From a virus, in IMG/VR virus record IMGVR_UViG_3300034068_000566, positions 1-64,000 of that record: a stretch of 64,000 nucleotides of DNA; one strand, given 5' to 3'. Below the pieces are notes generated by a model. It had not been told where the DNA came from. It saw only the letters and a program-made list of their open reading frames with translations, and made no database searches. Position 1 is the first letter of the stretch; the number at the start of each line of letters is the position of its first letter. The position numbers were made by a program, and so were the translations under genes. This document shows, one piece after another, positions 38,205 to 48,500 of the stretch.

Positions 38205-38926
38205 AGATCATTGAGTTTATAACTAATAGGCCTTGGCTAAATAAAGATAGTAAATCAAAGCCAATACCAATTTCAAGATCAATGCCACAGTGGTATAAAG
38301 AAGCTGATAGGTTTGCTAAAAAACCAGATGGAGAATATTGGATAGGACCAGACAAAGGAAAGATCCCTACATGGAAAGCCTGTCCTGCAATTCTTGATAT
38401 TTTAACAACTGGGTATAGCCTTGTAACCCCCTGTGATATAGAATTTTTCCTTGATGGCGCAGGGCAAATTGATGTTAAAACTGAAGATCCAATGTATAAA
38501 GATTTTGCTACAAGAAGAACTCCCATGCCACAATTTCGTCATCCAGAAGGATATTATAATTATCACTTTGCATGGATGCCAGATTGGGCAGTAAAGGTTC
38601 CAGATGGCTATAGCGTTTTATATGTTGCTCCATTTAATAGATACGATCTTCCAATTATGACAGTTTCTGGAATTATTGATAATGACAAAGTTAACTTGCC
38701 TGGATCTTTTCCATTTTTTGTACAAAAAGGTTGGACTGGAGTTCTTCCAGCAGGAACTCCTTATGCTCAGTTGCTTCCATTTTTGAGGGAAGATTGGAAA
38801 TCCGAAATAACTGTTCCAACTGCTTCTGAAATGATGAATCATAATATAGAAAATAGTAAAAAATATCGTGTCCCAGATGGCGGAGTTTATCAAAAAGAAG
38901 TCTGGACTAAGAGATTCTACGAATAG
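38201..38926 (+). CDS. DUF6065-like protein 2, 241 aa
   Basis: Paralogue of protein 1: SMPQWYKEADRF, ILTTGYSLVTPCDIEFFLDG, FAWMPDWAVKVPDGYSVLYV, GVLPAGTPYAQLLPF. Same alpha/beta plan; no catalytic motif that I recognise. GTG start overlapping protein 1's stop. Its place between oxygenases implies it belongs to the same pathway. Confidence 0.55.
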   Translation: MKIIEFITNRPWLNKDSKSKPIPISRSMPQWYKEADRFAKKPDGEYWIGPDKGKIPTWKACPAILDILTTGYSLVTPCDIEFFLDGAGQIDVKTEDPMYKDFATRRTPMPQFRHPEGYYNYHFAWMPDWAVKVPDGYSVLYVAPFNRYDLPIMTVSGIIDNDKVNLPGSFPFFVQKGWTGVLPAGTPYAQLLPFLREDWKSEITVPTASEMMNHNIENSKKYRVPDGGVYQKEVWTKRFYE

Positions 38927-38944
38927 GAAATGGTATAATAAAAC

Positions 38945-39625
38945 ATGAAACAAAATAACGAGTCGTACACAGTAGTTAAAAGAACACCATCTATAACTCC
39001 ATCTGGTTGGTTTGGAGATAGCAAAGACATGATTGTCGAGCTAGAAAATTTTATGACCCCAGAAGAGATTGAGTTTTTAGAAAAAGCTGCTAAGTCTTTG
39101 ACAATTTGGGATGTAACTGAAAGCCATATGAATGAAAATGGGACTGTTACATATGACTCAAACTATTGGAAAGACAGAGTTGCTACTAGCCCAACATTAA
39201 ATAAAAATGATCCAACCATCGCACCAGTAATTGCTGGATTATTTCAAAGATTAAAACCAATTGTTGAAGAATTTTATAAGGTAGAAGTCGTTCCAACTGG
39301 AACAACTATTGTTAAATGGCTTCCTGGACAATTTCAAAAACCTCATGCGGATAAAGAGTTACATGAAGGTCCTGATGCTGGAACTCCTAATGACTTTCCA
39401 AATTATGACCTATCTAGTCTATTTTATTTAAATGATGACTATGAGGGTGGAGAATTATACTTTCCTATACAAGGTGTACAGTTTAAGCCTAAAAAAGGAG
39501 CTGCATACTTCTTCCCAGGAGATAAAAACTATATTCATGGAGTTACTGAAATCAAAAGTGGCCTAAGATTTACATGTCCATTTTTTTGGGAAATTACTAA
39601 GCATACAGGAGATAGGCAACCATAA
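38945..39625 (+). CDS. 2OG-Fe(II) oxygenase C, 226 aa
   Basis: H134-x-D136 (KPHADKE), H198 (YIHGVTE), R nearby (SGLRFTCPFFW), core NDDYEGGELYFPIQG and KPKKGAAYFFPG. TATAAT lies 5 nt before the ATG, so transcription can restart here without a leader. Different subgroup from A/B. Confidence 0.87.
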   Translation: MKQNNESYTVVKRTPSITPSGWFGDSKDMIVELENFMTPEEIEFLEKAAKSLTIWDVTESHMNENGTVTYDSNYWKDRVATSPTLNKNDPTIAPVIAGLFQRLKPIVEEFYKVEVVPTGTTIVKWLPGQFQKPHADKELHEGPDAGTPNDFPNYDLSSLFYLNDDYEGGELYFPIQGVQFKPKKGAAYFFPGDKNYIHGVTEIKSGLRFTCPFFWEITKHTGDRQP

Positions 39626-40512
39626 TGACATATCCTTGGCCAAACAATAATAAACTTGAGTCAATAGAAATATATCCAAATATTGTTGTGTACAAAAATC
39701 TTTTTAAAGATATTGAAAAATCTTATAAAATTTTAACAGATTCTTTATCAGAAACAGAAGATGGTTTGTTTAATCCTTGGACCACTTGGTCTGTTTTTGG
39801 GGAATACTTAAATCCAATAACTCCTCAATTTTCAATGAATGATAGATATGGAAATATGAAAGATGTAGAAACATCAACAGAAACGCAAGAAAATCATAAA
39901 AACTTTGTAATTGAAATGATGGACAATTTTTATTTAGCTACAGAAGACTATATCAAGAGCCATAATTTAGACGTAGATTTAGATGCAATGTCTATAAATG
40001 ATGATGGGAATCCTATTCCAACATGGAGATGGGCTGGTGGAACTATAGGTAAATATCATGTAAGTAATGAAGACAGTAGAGTTGGAATGAACTATCATTC
40101 AGACTATATAAGAGAGCAAGGTCATACCCCAGGTTATAAGTTTGTAATAACATCTACAATATATTTTAATGATAACTATGAGGGTGGAGAAATTGATTTT
40201 GCAATGGGAGACAAGCTTGTAAAGTATAAACCAGAAGCAGGAGATGTTTTAGTTTTTCCATCAGGGCACCCAGACTATCTGACAGAAGAAGGAAAACCAT
40301 ATTTACATGGAGTTATGCCATCATATAAAAATAATAAGTTTTTGTCAAGAATGTATTGGCAAAAATATCAAAAAGGAACTGATGATTGGTATGAAAAAGA
40401 AAAAGAGTTTGGAAAAGATGTTTGGGCGGAAATGCAAAAAGATTTAGACGAACAGTTTAGACTAAAGCACCCGCAAAGAGCTGTAATAGAAAATGGAGTA
40501 AGAATACAATGA
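39625..40512 (+). CDS. 2OG-Fe(II) oxygenase D, 295 aa
   Basis: H158-x-D160 (NYHSDYI), H228 (YLHGVMP), R (NKFLSRMYW), core NDNYEGGEIDFAMGD. Longest of the set, with a C-terminal helical extension (WYEKEKEFGKDVWAEMQKDL). Overlaps neighbours by 1 and 4 nt. Confidence 0.87.
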   Translation: MTYPWPNNNKLESIEIYPNIVVYKNLFKDIEKSYKILTDSLSETEDGLFNPWTTWSVFGEYLNPITPQFSMNDRYGNMKDVETSTETQENHKNFVIEMMDNFYLATEDYIKSHNLDVDLDAMSINDDGNPIPTWRWAGGTIGKYHVSNEDSRVGMNYHSDYIREQGHTPGYKFVITSTIYFNDNYEGGEIDFAMGDKLVKYKPEAGDVLVFPSGHPDYLTEEGKPYLHGVMPSYKNNKFLSRMYWQKYQKGTDDWYEKEKEFGKDVWAEMQKDLDEQFRLKHPQRAVIENGVRIQ

Positions 40513-41267
40513 ACCTAGAGAATAAAGTTAGGCTAACAAAAGACATAGTTGTTTATAAAAATTTTATAAGCAAAGAGGATTGTCAAAAGATGATTCAAGC
40601 ATTAGATGCTCAGGCAGATAATGGTGCACTCTCTTGGATGCCTATTTCATTTTATGAATCATACTCTTCTGTCCTTCCACAAGACAATGATCAAGAGTTG
40701 CTTGATGCTGAACTATCTCCAACTATTTTTTCAGACATTGAAAAAACAATGCCAGAGGCAATTGCTTCAGTTCATGACTTAGATCCAAAGACAATTTCTA
40801 AGATTGGATACCATACACAAAAGTGGGAGCCAGGAGCATACGCAAGAATTCACTCTGATAATACAGATGCTCAAGGAAATTCAGGAGCATTTACAAGAAG
40901 TCGTTATGCAGGGTTCCTATATCTAAACGATGACTTTGAAGGGGGACTGCTTAAGTTTCCAAGTCATAACATAGAGATTAAACCAGAAGTTGGAATGCTT
41001 GCTGTTTTTGACGGGGGATTTAGCAACATGCACGAAGTCTCCCTAATAGAAAGTGGAGTAAGATATACCATTGGATCTTTTTGGGATGACAGAGAAGAAG
41101 ATGCTTACCCACAAGAATTAAGAGATGCCTGGGCTGCAGAAATGAAAGAGACTAGAGCAAAACAAGAAATTGAAAGAGCCGAATGGCAAGATCTTTTAAA
41201 AGAAGGATGGAAGTTGGATGCTGCTGGAAATAAATATAAGGTAGAAGATTTAGGGAATAATGTCTAA
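40509..41267 (+). CDS. 2OG-Fe(II) oxygenase E, 252 aa
   Basis: H115-x-D117 (RIHSDNT), H175 (NMHEVSL), R (SGVRYTIGSFW), core NDDFEGGLLKFPSHN. C-terminal coiled coil (AAEMKETRAKQEIERAEW). ATG overlaps the stop of D (ATGA). Strongly predicted as active from its triad. Confidence 0.87.
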   Translation: MNLENKVRLTKDIVVYKNFISKEDCQKMIQALDAQADNGALSWMPISFYESYSSVLPQDNDQELLDAELSPTIFSDIEKTMPEAIASVHDLDPKTISKIGYHTQKWEPGAYARIHSDNTDAQGNSGAFTRSRYAGFLYLNDDFEGGLLKFPSHNIEIKPEVGMLAVFDGGFSNMHEVSLIESGVRYTIGSFWDDREEDAYPQELRDAWAAEMKETRAKQEIERAEWQDLLKEGWKLDAAGNKYKVEDLGNNV

Positions 41268-41919
41268 TTTTCTAACAAGCATACTAAAAGAAAATAATTT
41301 TCAGGTTGAAGAAGTTACTGATGATATTGTTTTAGTTAAAGATTTTTTTTCTAAAGATGATCTAGATCAAGTTTTTAATATTATAGACTCAACTCCAAAT
41401 GAAGAGTGGTTTATAGAATATCATGCTAACTTAAAAAACTTTTGTATGCAAAAATTTGGCAGAGATGATGTTGATAATTTAGTTGCAGAAGGTAAATTTG
41501 AAATAACTCAAAACTGGCAAGATAAAAATTTAAATATAGGACAACACCCATTTCAAAAAACCTTGTTCGATAGACTAAATAATTTAGTTCAAAATGTTGA
41601 CAACACAATAGAGTTAAGTGGTTTTGCAACTATTCAAAGGATGCAAGAGGGTGTCGAGTTAAAAGCTCACACAGATCAAGATACAGATCCATCGATTAGG
41701 TACGCTGCCATTCTGTATTTAAATAATGATTATGTTGACGGAGAGTTGTTTTTTCCAAACAATGGCTTAGAGTTTAAGCCTGATCCTGGGTCAATGCTTA
41801 TTTTTCCAGGCACAGCAGAATATAATCATGGAGTAAAGCATGTAGGTCCAGGACCAATTAGATATGTTTTGGTTGGATTTATTAAGGTTAAAAATTTTTA
41901 TGATAACAATAAATACTAA
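41260..41919 (+). CDS. 2OG-Fe(II) oxygenase F, 219 aa
   Basis: H137-x-D139 (KAHTDQD), H190 (YNHGVKH), R (GPIRYVLVGF), core NNDYVDGELFFPNNG, in which the usual EGGE is VDGE. Overlaps E by 8 nt. No extra domains. Confidence 0.86.
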   Translation: MSNFLTSILKENNFQVEEVTDDIVLVKDFFSKDDLDQVFNIIDSTPNEEWFIEYHANLKNFCMQKFGRDDVDNLVAEGKFEITQNWQDKNLNIGQHPFQKTLFDRLNNLVQNVDNTIELSGFATIQRMQEGVELKAHTDQDTDPSIRYAAILYLNNDYVDGELFFPNNGLEFKPDPGSMLIFPGTAEYNHGVKHVGPGPIRYVLVGFIKVKNFYDNNKY

Positions 41920-41930
41920 AGGAGAAATAA

Positions 41931-42662
41931 ATGAATAAAGAACTACTAGACCCAAAGGTATACTATTATACTGACGCAATTGAAAATTTTGACAAATTTA
42001 AACAAGTTTGGAAAGAGTTAGACACTCTTGAGCAATATGATGAGTTAGGGGTAAATGTTTGGAACCCTTGGACATCTTCTAACGATAAAACTTTTATCTA
42101 CGGAGAAACAAAAACTTTTGATGCTAATGCAATAAGCAATCTTAGTGGAGATGTAGCAGAAAAAAGTAAATATATTTATGATGCCGTTATGACTACAATG
42201 TATAATGTTTGTAAAGACTATGCATCCTCTATGGGAGACTTTGATGAGCCAAGACTTTTTCCAACATTTAACATAAAAAAGTACAATACTGGAATGGCTA
42301 TGGGGGCGCACTTTGATCAACTCGATGGCGATAAGACATTGAGATATTCTTTGGTAATGTATTTAAACGATGACTGTGAAGGCGGAGAAATTTCTTTTCA
42401 GTTAAAGGACTATGATGGTGGATGGACTAGCTCAGAAGGTTGGGTAAGTGGCGCACCAGCAGTAGAGTTAGACTATGATCTTGCAGTTGCAAACAAAGCT
42501 ATTAGTTTTGGTGTAAAACCTAAAGAAAATAGCGTTGTAATATTTCCAGCATATGCTCCATATTTTCACACGGCACACACAGTTAAGTCTGGCGTAAAGT
42601 ATATGATTCCTGGACATTGGATCCATAACAATATGGAGCTTAATCAAAGCCAGAGCATGTAA
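41931..42662 (+). CDS. 2OG-Fe(II) oxygenase G, 243 aa
   Basis: H127-x-D129 (GAHFDQL), H213/H216 (YFHTAHTV), Lys at the 2OG position (SGVKYMIPGHW), core NDDCEGGEISFQLKD with an inserted loop (about 160-190) before the last strands. AAAGGAGAAATAA upstream. Stop joins the TTG start of the dehydrogenase. Confidence 0.86.
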   Translation: MNKELLDPKVYYYTDAIENFDKFKQVWKELDTLEQYDELGVNVWNPWTSSNDKTFIYGETKTFDANAISNLSGDVAEKSKYIYDAVMTTMYNVCKDYASSMGDFDEPRLFPTFNIKKYNTGMAMGAHFDQLDGDKTLRYSLVMYLNDDCEGGEISFQLKDYDGGWTSSEGWVSGAPAVELDYDLAVANKAISFGVKPKENSVVIFPAYAPYFHTAHTVKSGVKYMIPGHWIHNNMELNQSQSM

Positions 42663-43331
42663 TTGAAAACAGCAATTGTAACTGGAGCAAGTAAGGGTGT
42701 TGGATTAGCAACAGTTAAGCGCTTGTCTGAAAATGGGTATAAAGTAATTGCTGTTTCAAGAAACCTTTCAAAAGTCTCTGAACTAATATCTGATAATGTT
42801 GAGGTATATAATCTAGACATTACAGACTCTAAAGCAATAGAAGTGTTCTTTGAAAAATACAAAGACATTACTTTAGACCTTTTAGTTAATAATGCTGGAG
42901 GAGGGTCAGGCCCAACTCATATTATTAATGAGACTCCAGAAAACTTTAGAAAAGCTTATGATATAAATGTAACTGGCCCTATGTACCTATCTCAACTATT
43001 TGCTCCATGTATGGAAAAGTCAGAGTCTCCAACAATTATCTTTATTACTTCTTTTGGAGGAAAGGTACCATATCGTGGTGGAGGAAACTATACAAATGCG
43101 AAGAGAGGTGAACGTGGTCTTATTGATACAATGAGACTTGAGTTTCCTCAATTTGGGATTAAGATTACAGAAATCTGTCCAGCAACTATTGATACCCAAG
43201 AACAAAAACGGGATCAAGCATTAACCGCAGAAGATTTAGCAGAAGCAATTTACTGGGTAGGATCATTACCAAGTCATGTTAATATAAATGAAATTGAAAT
43301 CTGTCATATTCACAGCAGCAAGTATGGTTAA
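42663..43331 (+). CDS. Short-chain dehydrogenase/reductase, 222 aa
   Basis: NAD(P)-binding TGASKGVG at 8-15, NNAGG at about 78, catalytic Ser (ITSFGG) and YxxxK (NYTNAK). Acts as an oxidoreductase on alcohols or sugars. TTG start overlapping the upstream stop (TAATTG), so it is part of the oxygenase operon, suggesting oxidation of a hydroxylated product or synthesis of a sugar for it. Substrate unknown. Confidence 0.88.
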   Translation: MKTAIVTGASKGVGLATVKRLSENGYKVIAVSRNLSKVSELISDNVEVYNLDITDSKAIEVFFEKYKDITLDLLVNNAGGGSGPTHIINETPENFRKAYDINVTGPMYLSQLFAPCMEKSESPTIIFITSFGGKVPYRGGGNYTNAKRGERGLIDTMRLEFPQFGIKITEICPATIDTQEQKRDQALTAEDLAEAIYWVGSLPSHVNINEIEICHIHSSKYG

Positions 43332-43375
43332 CTATTTCTTTATAACACTTTTGTTATATAAAAGTGCTAACCATA
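43323..43375 (+). terminator. Nested inverted repeat at cluster end
   Basis: TATGGTTA ... TAACCATA encloses CACTTTT-N7-AAAAGTG. It overlaps the dehydrogenase stop codon. No T-run follows, so termination is uncertain. Confidence 0.45.
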
Positions 43376-43404
43376 AACAATAACTTTATAGATTGAAATC
43401 AAGC

Positions 43405-43463
43405 GTAGAATTGTTTTAAATTACCTGCTATACTTAGGAGTACTTTCAATTCTACAAAGTACT
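43405..43463 (+). promoter_or_regulatory. Promoter with two interlocking inverted repeats
   Basis: TATACT (43429-43434) with TGC before it. GTAGAATTG (43405-43413) pairs with CAATTCTAC (43447-43455), and AGTACTTT (43439-43446) pairs with AAAGTACT (43456-43463) around it. The arrangement brackets the start site, as an operator or a leader hairpin for the reductase gene would. No NrdR box or cobalamin riboswitch was recognised. Confidence 0.55.
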
Positions 43464-43493
43464 AATACAATAATAGAAAGGTGGCATACTTAA

Positions 43494-45479
43494 ATGTCAG
43501 ATGTTTTTTCATTTCGTTTATCAGAGGATTTTGTAACAAAATATAGTAATACTCCAGCACCGTTTGGATTTGCAGATGCGGGGGAAAACTCTTTAGGAGA
43601 AATTACTTTTATTCGTACCTATTCTCGTGTAAAAGAAGACGGAACAAAAGAACGTTGGCACGAAGTTTGTCGTCGTGTTATTGAAGGCATGTATTCAGTT
43701 CAAAAAAATCATGCTAAAGATAATCGTCTAGGCTGGAATGACAATAAAGCTCAGAAGTCTGCACAAGAAGCATTCCAAAGAATGTTTGAATTAAAGTGGA
43801 CCCCTCCAGGTCGTGGTATGTGGACATTTGGAACAGCCATGACTATGGAAAAGAAAAACTCAGCAGCGCTACAAAACTGTGCAATGGTTTCTACAAAAGA
43901 CCTTGACAAGAATGATCCAGGGGCTTTGTTTGCTTGGGTTATGGATGCCTTAATGCTTGGTATTGGTGTAGGGTTTGACACAATAGGACAAGAGAAGAAT
44001 TTTTCTATTTATGCTCCAACAGAACCAGCAGTTATCTTTGAAATTCCAGATACTCGTGAGGGCTGGGTAGAATCAGTACGTATACTATTAAACTCTTACC
44101 TAAGATCAAATCAACCTATCCAAAAGTTTAATTATGACCTTATCAGACCTCTAGGAGCACCAATTAAGGGCTTTGGAGGGGTCGCTAGCGGTCCAGCACC
44201 ACTCATTGCATTACACGATAAGATCAATCATGTCATAGGCTCTAGAGCAGGGGAAATCCTAGATTCTCGTGCTATTACAGACATCGTCAACCTTATTGGA
44301 ACATGTGTTGTTTCAGGAAATGTCCGTCGTTCTGCAACCTTAGCTTTAGGTGCTCCAGGAGATGAAGATTTTATTAATTTAAAAAACCCAGAAGTATTCC
44401 CAGAACGTAACTCCTATGATTCAGATAATCCAGGATGGGCATGGATGTCTAATAATTCTATTGCAGCAACAGTTGGAATGGATTATGAAAAATATACAGA
44501 TTTAATTGTAAACAATGGAGAGCCAGGTTTTATTTGGCTTGATGTTGCTCGTAACTATGGTCGTCTTGCAGATCCAGCGGATGGAAAAGACTATCGTGTT
44601 ATGGGCTTTAATCCTTGTGCGGAGCAGCCATTAGAATCATACGAACTTTGTACACTTGTAGAAGTGCACTTAAACCGTCATGATTCCAAGACTGTAACTC
44701 TTCTTCCAACACATTGGCAGCAAACAAACGGTATTATGCAACGCAACCGTCGTATTGGTACATCTCTTACTGGTATTGCATCATTTGCAGATCAAAATGG
44801 ATTACCAATTGTTCGTGAATGGATGGACGAAGGTTATAACAAGATACGTTATTATGATAAAAAATATTCAGAGTGGTTGTGTGTTCGTGAATCAATTCGT
44901 GTAACAACTGTTAAGCCATCTGGATCAGTTTCAATTCTTTCTGGTGCAACCCCTGGGGTTCACTGGGGACCTGGAGGAAACTTCTTCCTTCGTGCTATTC
45001 GTTTTGGAAACACAGATCCAATGCTTCATTTGTTTAAAGCAGCAGGGTATAAAATTGAAGACGATCTAGTATCAGCAAACACATCAGTAGTTTATTTCCC
45101 AGTTAAATCAGGTCATCCAAGATCTGAAAAGGATGTAACCCTGTTTGAAAAGATAAACCTTGCTGCAACAGCTCAAAAGTATTGGTCTGACAATGGAGTA
45201 TCTGTAACTCTATCCTTTGATAAGGAGACAGAGTCAAAGCATGTTCCAACAGTTTTGCATATGTACGAGGGACAACTAAAGGCAGTATCATTCCTTCCAA
45301 TGGGAAATCATACTTATCCACAACAGCCATATACTCAGATCACAGAAGAAGAATATGATTACTATGTTGGTCGTATCGGTCATATTGATTTCTCTGCTAT
45401 TTATGACGGGGTAGATAATCTTGAGGCACTTGGCGAAAGCTATTGCACTACAGACTACTGTGAGATTAAAATTAAATAG
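43494..45479 (+). CDS. nrdJ: Adenosylcobalamin-dependent ribonucleoside-triphosphate reductase (class II, monomeric)
   Basis: 661 aa. Makes dNTPs from NTPs using adenosylcobalamin. Landmarks: C129 (LQNCAMVS), active-site C375 and E377 (NPCAEQPLE), C386 (YELCTLVEV), VTTVKPSGSVSILSGATPGVHW, and a C-terminal CTTDYC pair for reduction. Monomeric RTPR type. Odd point: after LVEVHLNRHDSK the chain goes straight to TVTLLPTHW, where family members as I recall have about 16 more residues. Ribosome-binding site AAAGGTGG. Supplies DNA precursors for replication. Confidence 0.9.
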   Translation: MSDVFSFRLSEDFVTKYSNTPAPFGFADAGENSLGEITFIRTYSRVKEDGTKERWHEVCRRVIEGMYSVQKNHAKDNRLGWNDNKAQKSAQEAFQRMFELKWTPPGRGMWTFGTAMTMEKKNSAALQNCAMVSTKDLDKNDPGALFAWVMDALMLGIGVGFDTIGQEKNFSIYAPTEPAVIFEIPDTREGWVESVRILLNSYLRSNQPIQKFNYDLIRPLGAPIKGFGGVASGPAPLIALHDKINHVIGSRAGEILDSRAITDIVNLIGTCVVSGNVRRSATLALGAPGDEDFINLKNPEVFPERNSYDSDNPGWAWMSNNSIAATVGMDYEKYTDLIVNNGEPGFIWLDVARNYGRLADPADGKDYRVMGFNPCAEQPLESYELCTLVEVHLNRHDSKTVTLLPTHWQQTNGIMQRNRRIGTSLTGIASFADQNGLPIVREWMDEGYNKIRYYDKKYSEWLCVRESIRVTTVKPSGSVSILSGATPGVHWGPGGNFFLRAIRFGNTDPMLHLFKAAGYKIEDDLVSANTSVVYFPVKSGHPRSEKDVTLFEKINLAATAQKYWSDNGVSVTLSFDKETESKHVPTVLHMYEGQLKAVSFLPMGNHTYPQQPYTQITEEEYDYYVGRIGHIDFSAIYDGVDNLEALGESYCTTDYCEIKIK

Positions 45480-45510
45480 GTCTTCTGTGGTAAAATAGGT
45501 TAGGAGAACT

Positions 45511-48500
45511 ATGACTAACCCATCTAACTTATATGCTGAAAAGATTTTTGCGGAACATCCATTGGCTTTGTGGGCACTGGATGATAAGGTTGACTATATA
45601 TCTTTAATCACTGAGTCTCAAAGAAATCTATCAAACTGGACAATAACTAATGGGTCTTCAGAGTCATTCACCTTTGATTATCCAGTGTTTGATCAGCCCT
45701 TTCCAGAAAGTTATATTGGTTTATTTTCTGCCGATGTACCCTCTAACCCTATAGAGCAAATAGTTGCAATAAGCGATGACATCTTAAACTTTAACGACTT
45801 CAGCTCTGAACTGTCAACATTTTCTGTAGGAGCTTGCTTATATTCTTTAAGTCCATATATTAATAGCGTTGAAATTGGATATGAGTATTACGATACAACA
45901 ACCTCTTCTACTGTACAACACTTAAAAAGTTTTGACATATCGTTAACAGATCAGTGGTTTTTTATTTCTGAAACCTTTGGTATTCTTCCAGAAAGCGCAA
46001 CAGTTAGAATTGTTGTTAAAATAAACTATTTGTCTGGATCGTTATCTGCAGAAGACTACTTGTTTTTAATTAATGGAATTTCTTTGGGTCAATGGAGTGA
46101 AGAGTTTCAGTCGTATTCTTTAGGAATCAACCCTCAAACCTTGCCTGCTGGAATTTTTTCATCTACAACAAAAGGAATTAAAGCATATTCTTATGGATTA
46201 GAAGAAGAGTTTGGATACTACTTAACTGAGAATGAAACACTTTTATCTAAAAATTCAGGACTGCCAATTGTTTATGGATCTTCTAATGTTACGGCCTTAT
46301 CGCCAAGTTCTAATGGTATGCCATCTTTAATAATTCCAGGCAAAGGCTTTTTAAATAAAATTGGTCAATACAAAGACTATACTTTTGAGATGTGGTTAAA
46401 AGTAGCCGTAGACTCTACAGAACCTAAAAAAATATTTGGAAATCTTAGGGGAGACAACGGTCTATGGGTTGATGGTTCTTTCCTTATCCTTAAAATAGGA
46501 TCAAGTCTTGGGTCTTATTTTGTTGGCGAGTGGGACAGGCCCATGCTAATCCACATAACTGTTTCAGAGAATAACTCTTCTTTATTGGTTAATGGAGAAG
46601 AAGTAATCTCTCTAACTTATCTAAGCACAGATCTAGAATTTCCAGAAATTTATTCCGACACCCTAAGTAATGACTGGCTTGGCTTTTGGTCTTATGACGA
46701 CGTCTATCCTTTTCAAATTGATTGTGTTGCAATTTATCCTTACAGAGTTTCTTCTATTGTTGCAACAAGAAGGTTTGTATATGGACAAGGAGTTGAGTTT
46801 CCAGAAGGGATAAATCAGTCTTATAGCGGAACGTCTGTTTTTATTGACTATCCTTTTGCAGACTATACAAACAACTACTCTTATCCTAATATGGCTAGTT
46901 GGAATCAAGGATCTGTTGATAACCTTACAACTAATAATGGAATTTTATCAACCCCAGAATACTTCCTGCCAGACATTGTTGTAAGTAATAAGACTGATCA
47001 AGATTTTTATTCAGATAATGCGTCTAGTCAAAATGAATCTGACCTATTCTTTTCTTTATATCCTGGAGGTCTAGATTCTTGGGACTACTCAGAAGGATAT
47101 CTTTTATTTAATAATTTAAGTTTTTTACAAGAAGAAATTAAATGTTTCTATGGAATATTTAAATCTAAGTCTCCAGCAATTAATGAAATTCTTATTTACA
47201 TTGACTCAGCAGACTCAAATGACTATTTTGAAATTTCTTTAAATGGCAGTGTAATTTCTTATAAGTTGAATTATAATGGAATCTTAGAAACAGTATATCA
47301 ATCGTATGGATATTCAACGGGAGAAACATTTGTTTCTGGAATTCATATAGACTCCTTTGTAAGTCATTTTGGTGGAAACGTAGCCTCATTTTTTGGTAAT
47401 CGTGGGAGTTTAAGACCTTATGTCGGTGGCAAAAAAGAACTAGAGAATACTTTTAAAGGAAATATCTATAATGTAGGATTCTCTAATAATAAAAACTATC
47501 AGCAAATTAAAGATTTTTTTAACGACATTGGCGTTCCAGTAAACTATGAGAATGTTTTTAATTTATACGGTAGCCTTGTAGACTATGATGCTGGAGAAAC
47601 TTACTTTGGCAATCAGGCGTCTTATTGGCAGTTTTTATTAAACGGAGGGACTCCTTCAGGGTTTTCAACTTATATGCTTATTAACCATACAGCAAGCTAC
47701 ACCCTGTCTCCAGTATTATACTTTGGCGAATATAGTTTAGATATTGATATTAATGGTTCCTGGAAAGACTATCTTCCACTTTCTTATTTTGCTCAATACG
47801 TAAAGAATGCAAAAGACGATTTTTATTACGATTTAGATTTTTTGCAATTTAATATTAACTACCCAGAACCTTCAAAGTTTGTTGAAGATCAATCTTCTGG
47901 CACTTGGACATATCAAGAACTTAAAGAGCAATACGCAATTCCTGTACAAAGAACATATGAGTCACTAGATAATCAACTTTATACAGGGTACAACGATTAT
48001 TCAGATTTGCAAAACAAGTCAATAAAAAACTATAAGTATGACACCTCTACATCAATGGTAAAGACCCATATATCATTTGAGTACTTATCTTCTGGAGCCA
48101 ATGCAATAGATGAATTTTTTACCTATGCTGAGCTAGCTCCTAAAGAAGGAGTTATTGAACCAGGGACCAATTGGATAAACACAAAGTATGAAGTAGTTAA
48201 TAATACAATCTTGTATCCTCCAAAAACTTCAGACATTTTAGATATTGCTGTAGTAACGCATGTTGACTTTACTGTTAAATCCTCTTTAAAGAAAAGGGTT
48301 AATATTAAAAGTTTACAACTTTGCTCTCAAGCCTTTAATGATGTTTCTCCAAATCCTATTGGTACAAGATTTGGAACTTCTATTTATCCATACAAAAAGA
48401 CAGGGATTTACTATGACTATAAAAGTCCAAACCCTTTTACCATATACAAAGGAAGCTCTCCATATTTATACACAACAAGGCATAGCGGTATAGAGTTAAA

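Noticed and set aside
43332-43493. Cobalamin riboswitch or NrdR box before the B12-dependent reductase
   Set aside because: No match to the conserved B12-box or the NrdR palindrome was seen; only the two interlocking inverted repeats.
44640-44720. Intein insertion in the reductase active-site region
   Set aside because: The region is shorter, not longer, than expected, and no intein splice motifs occur.
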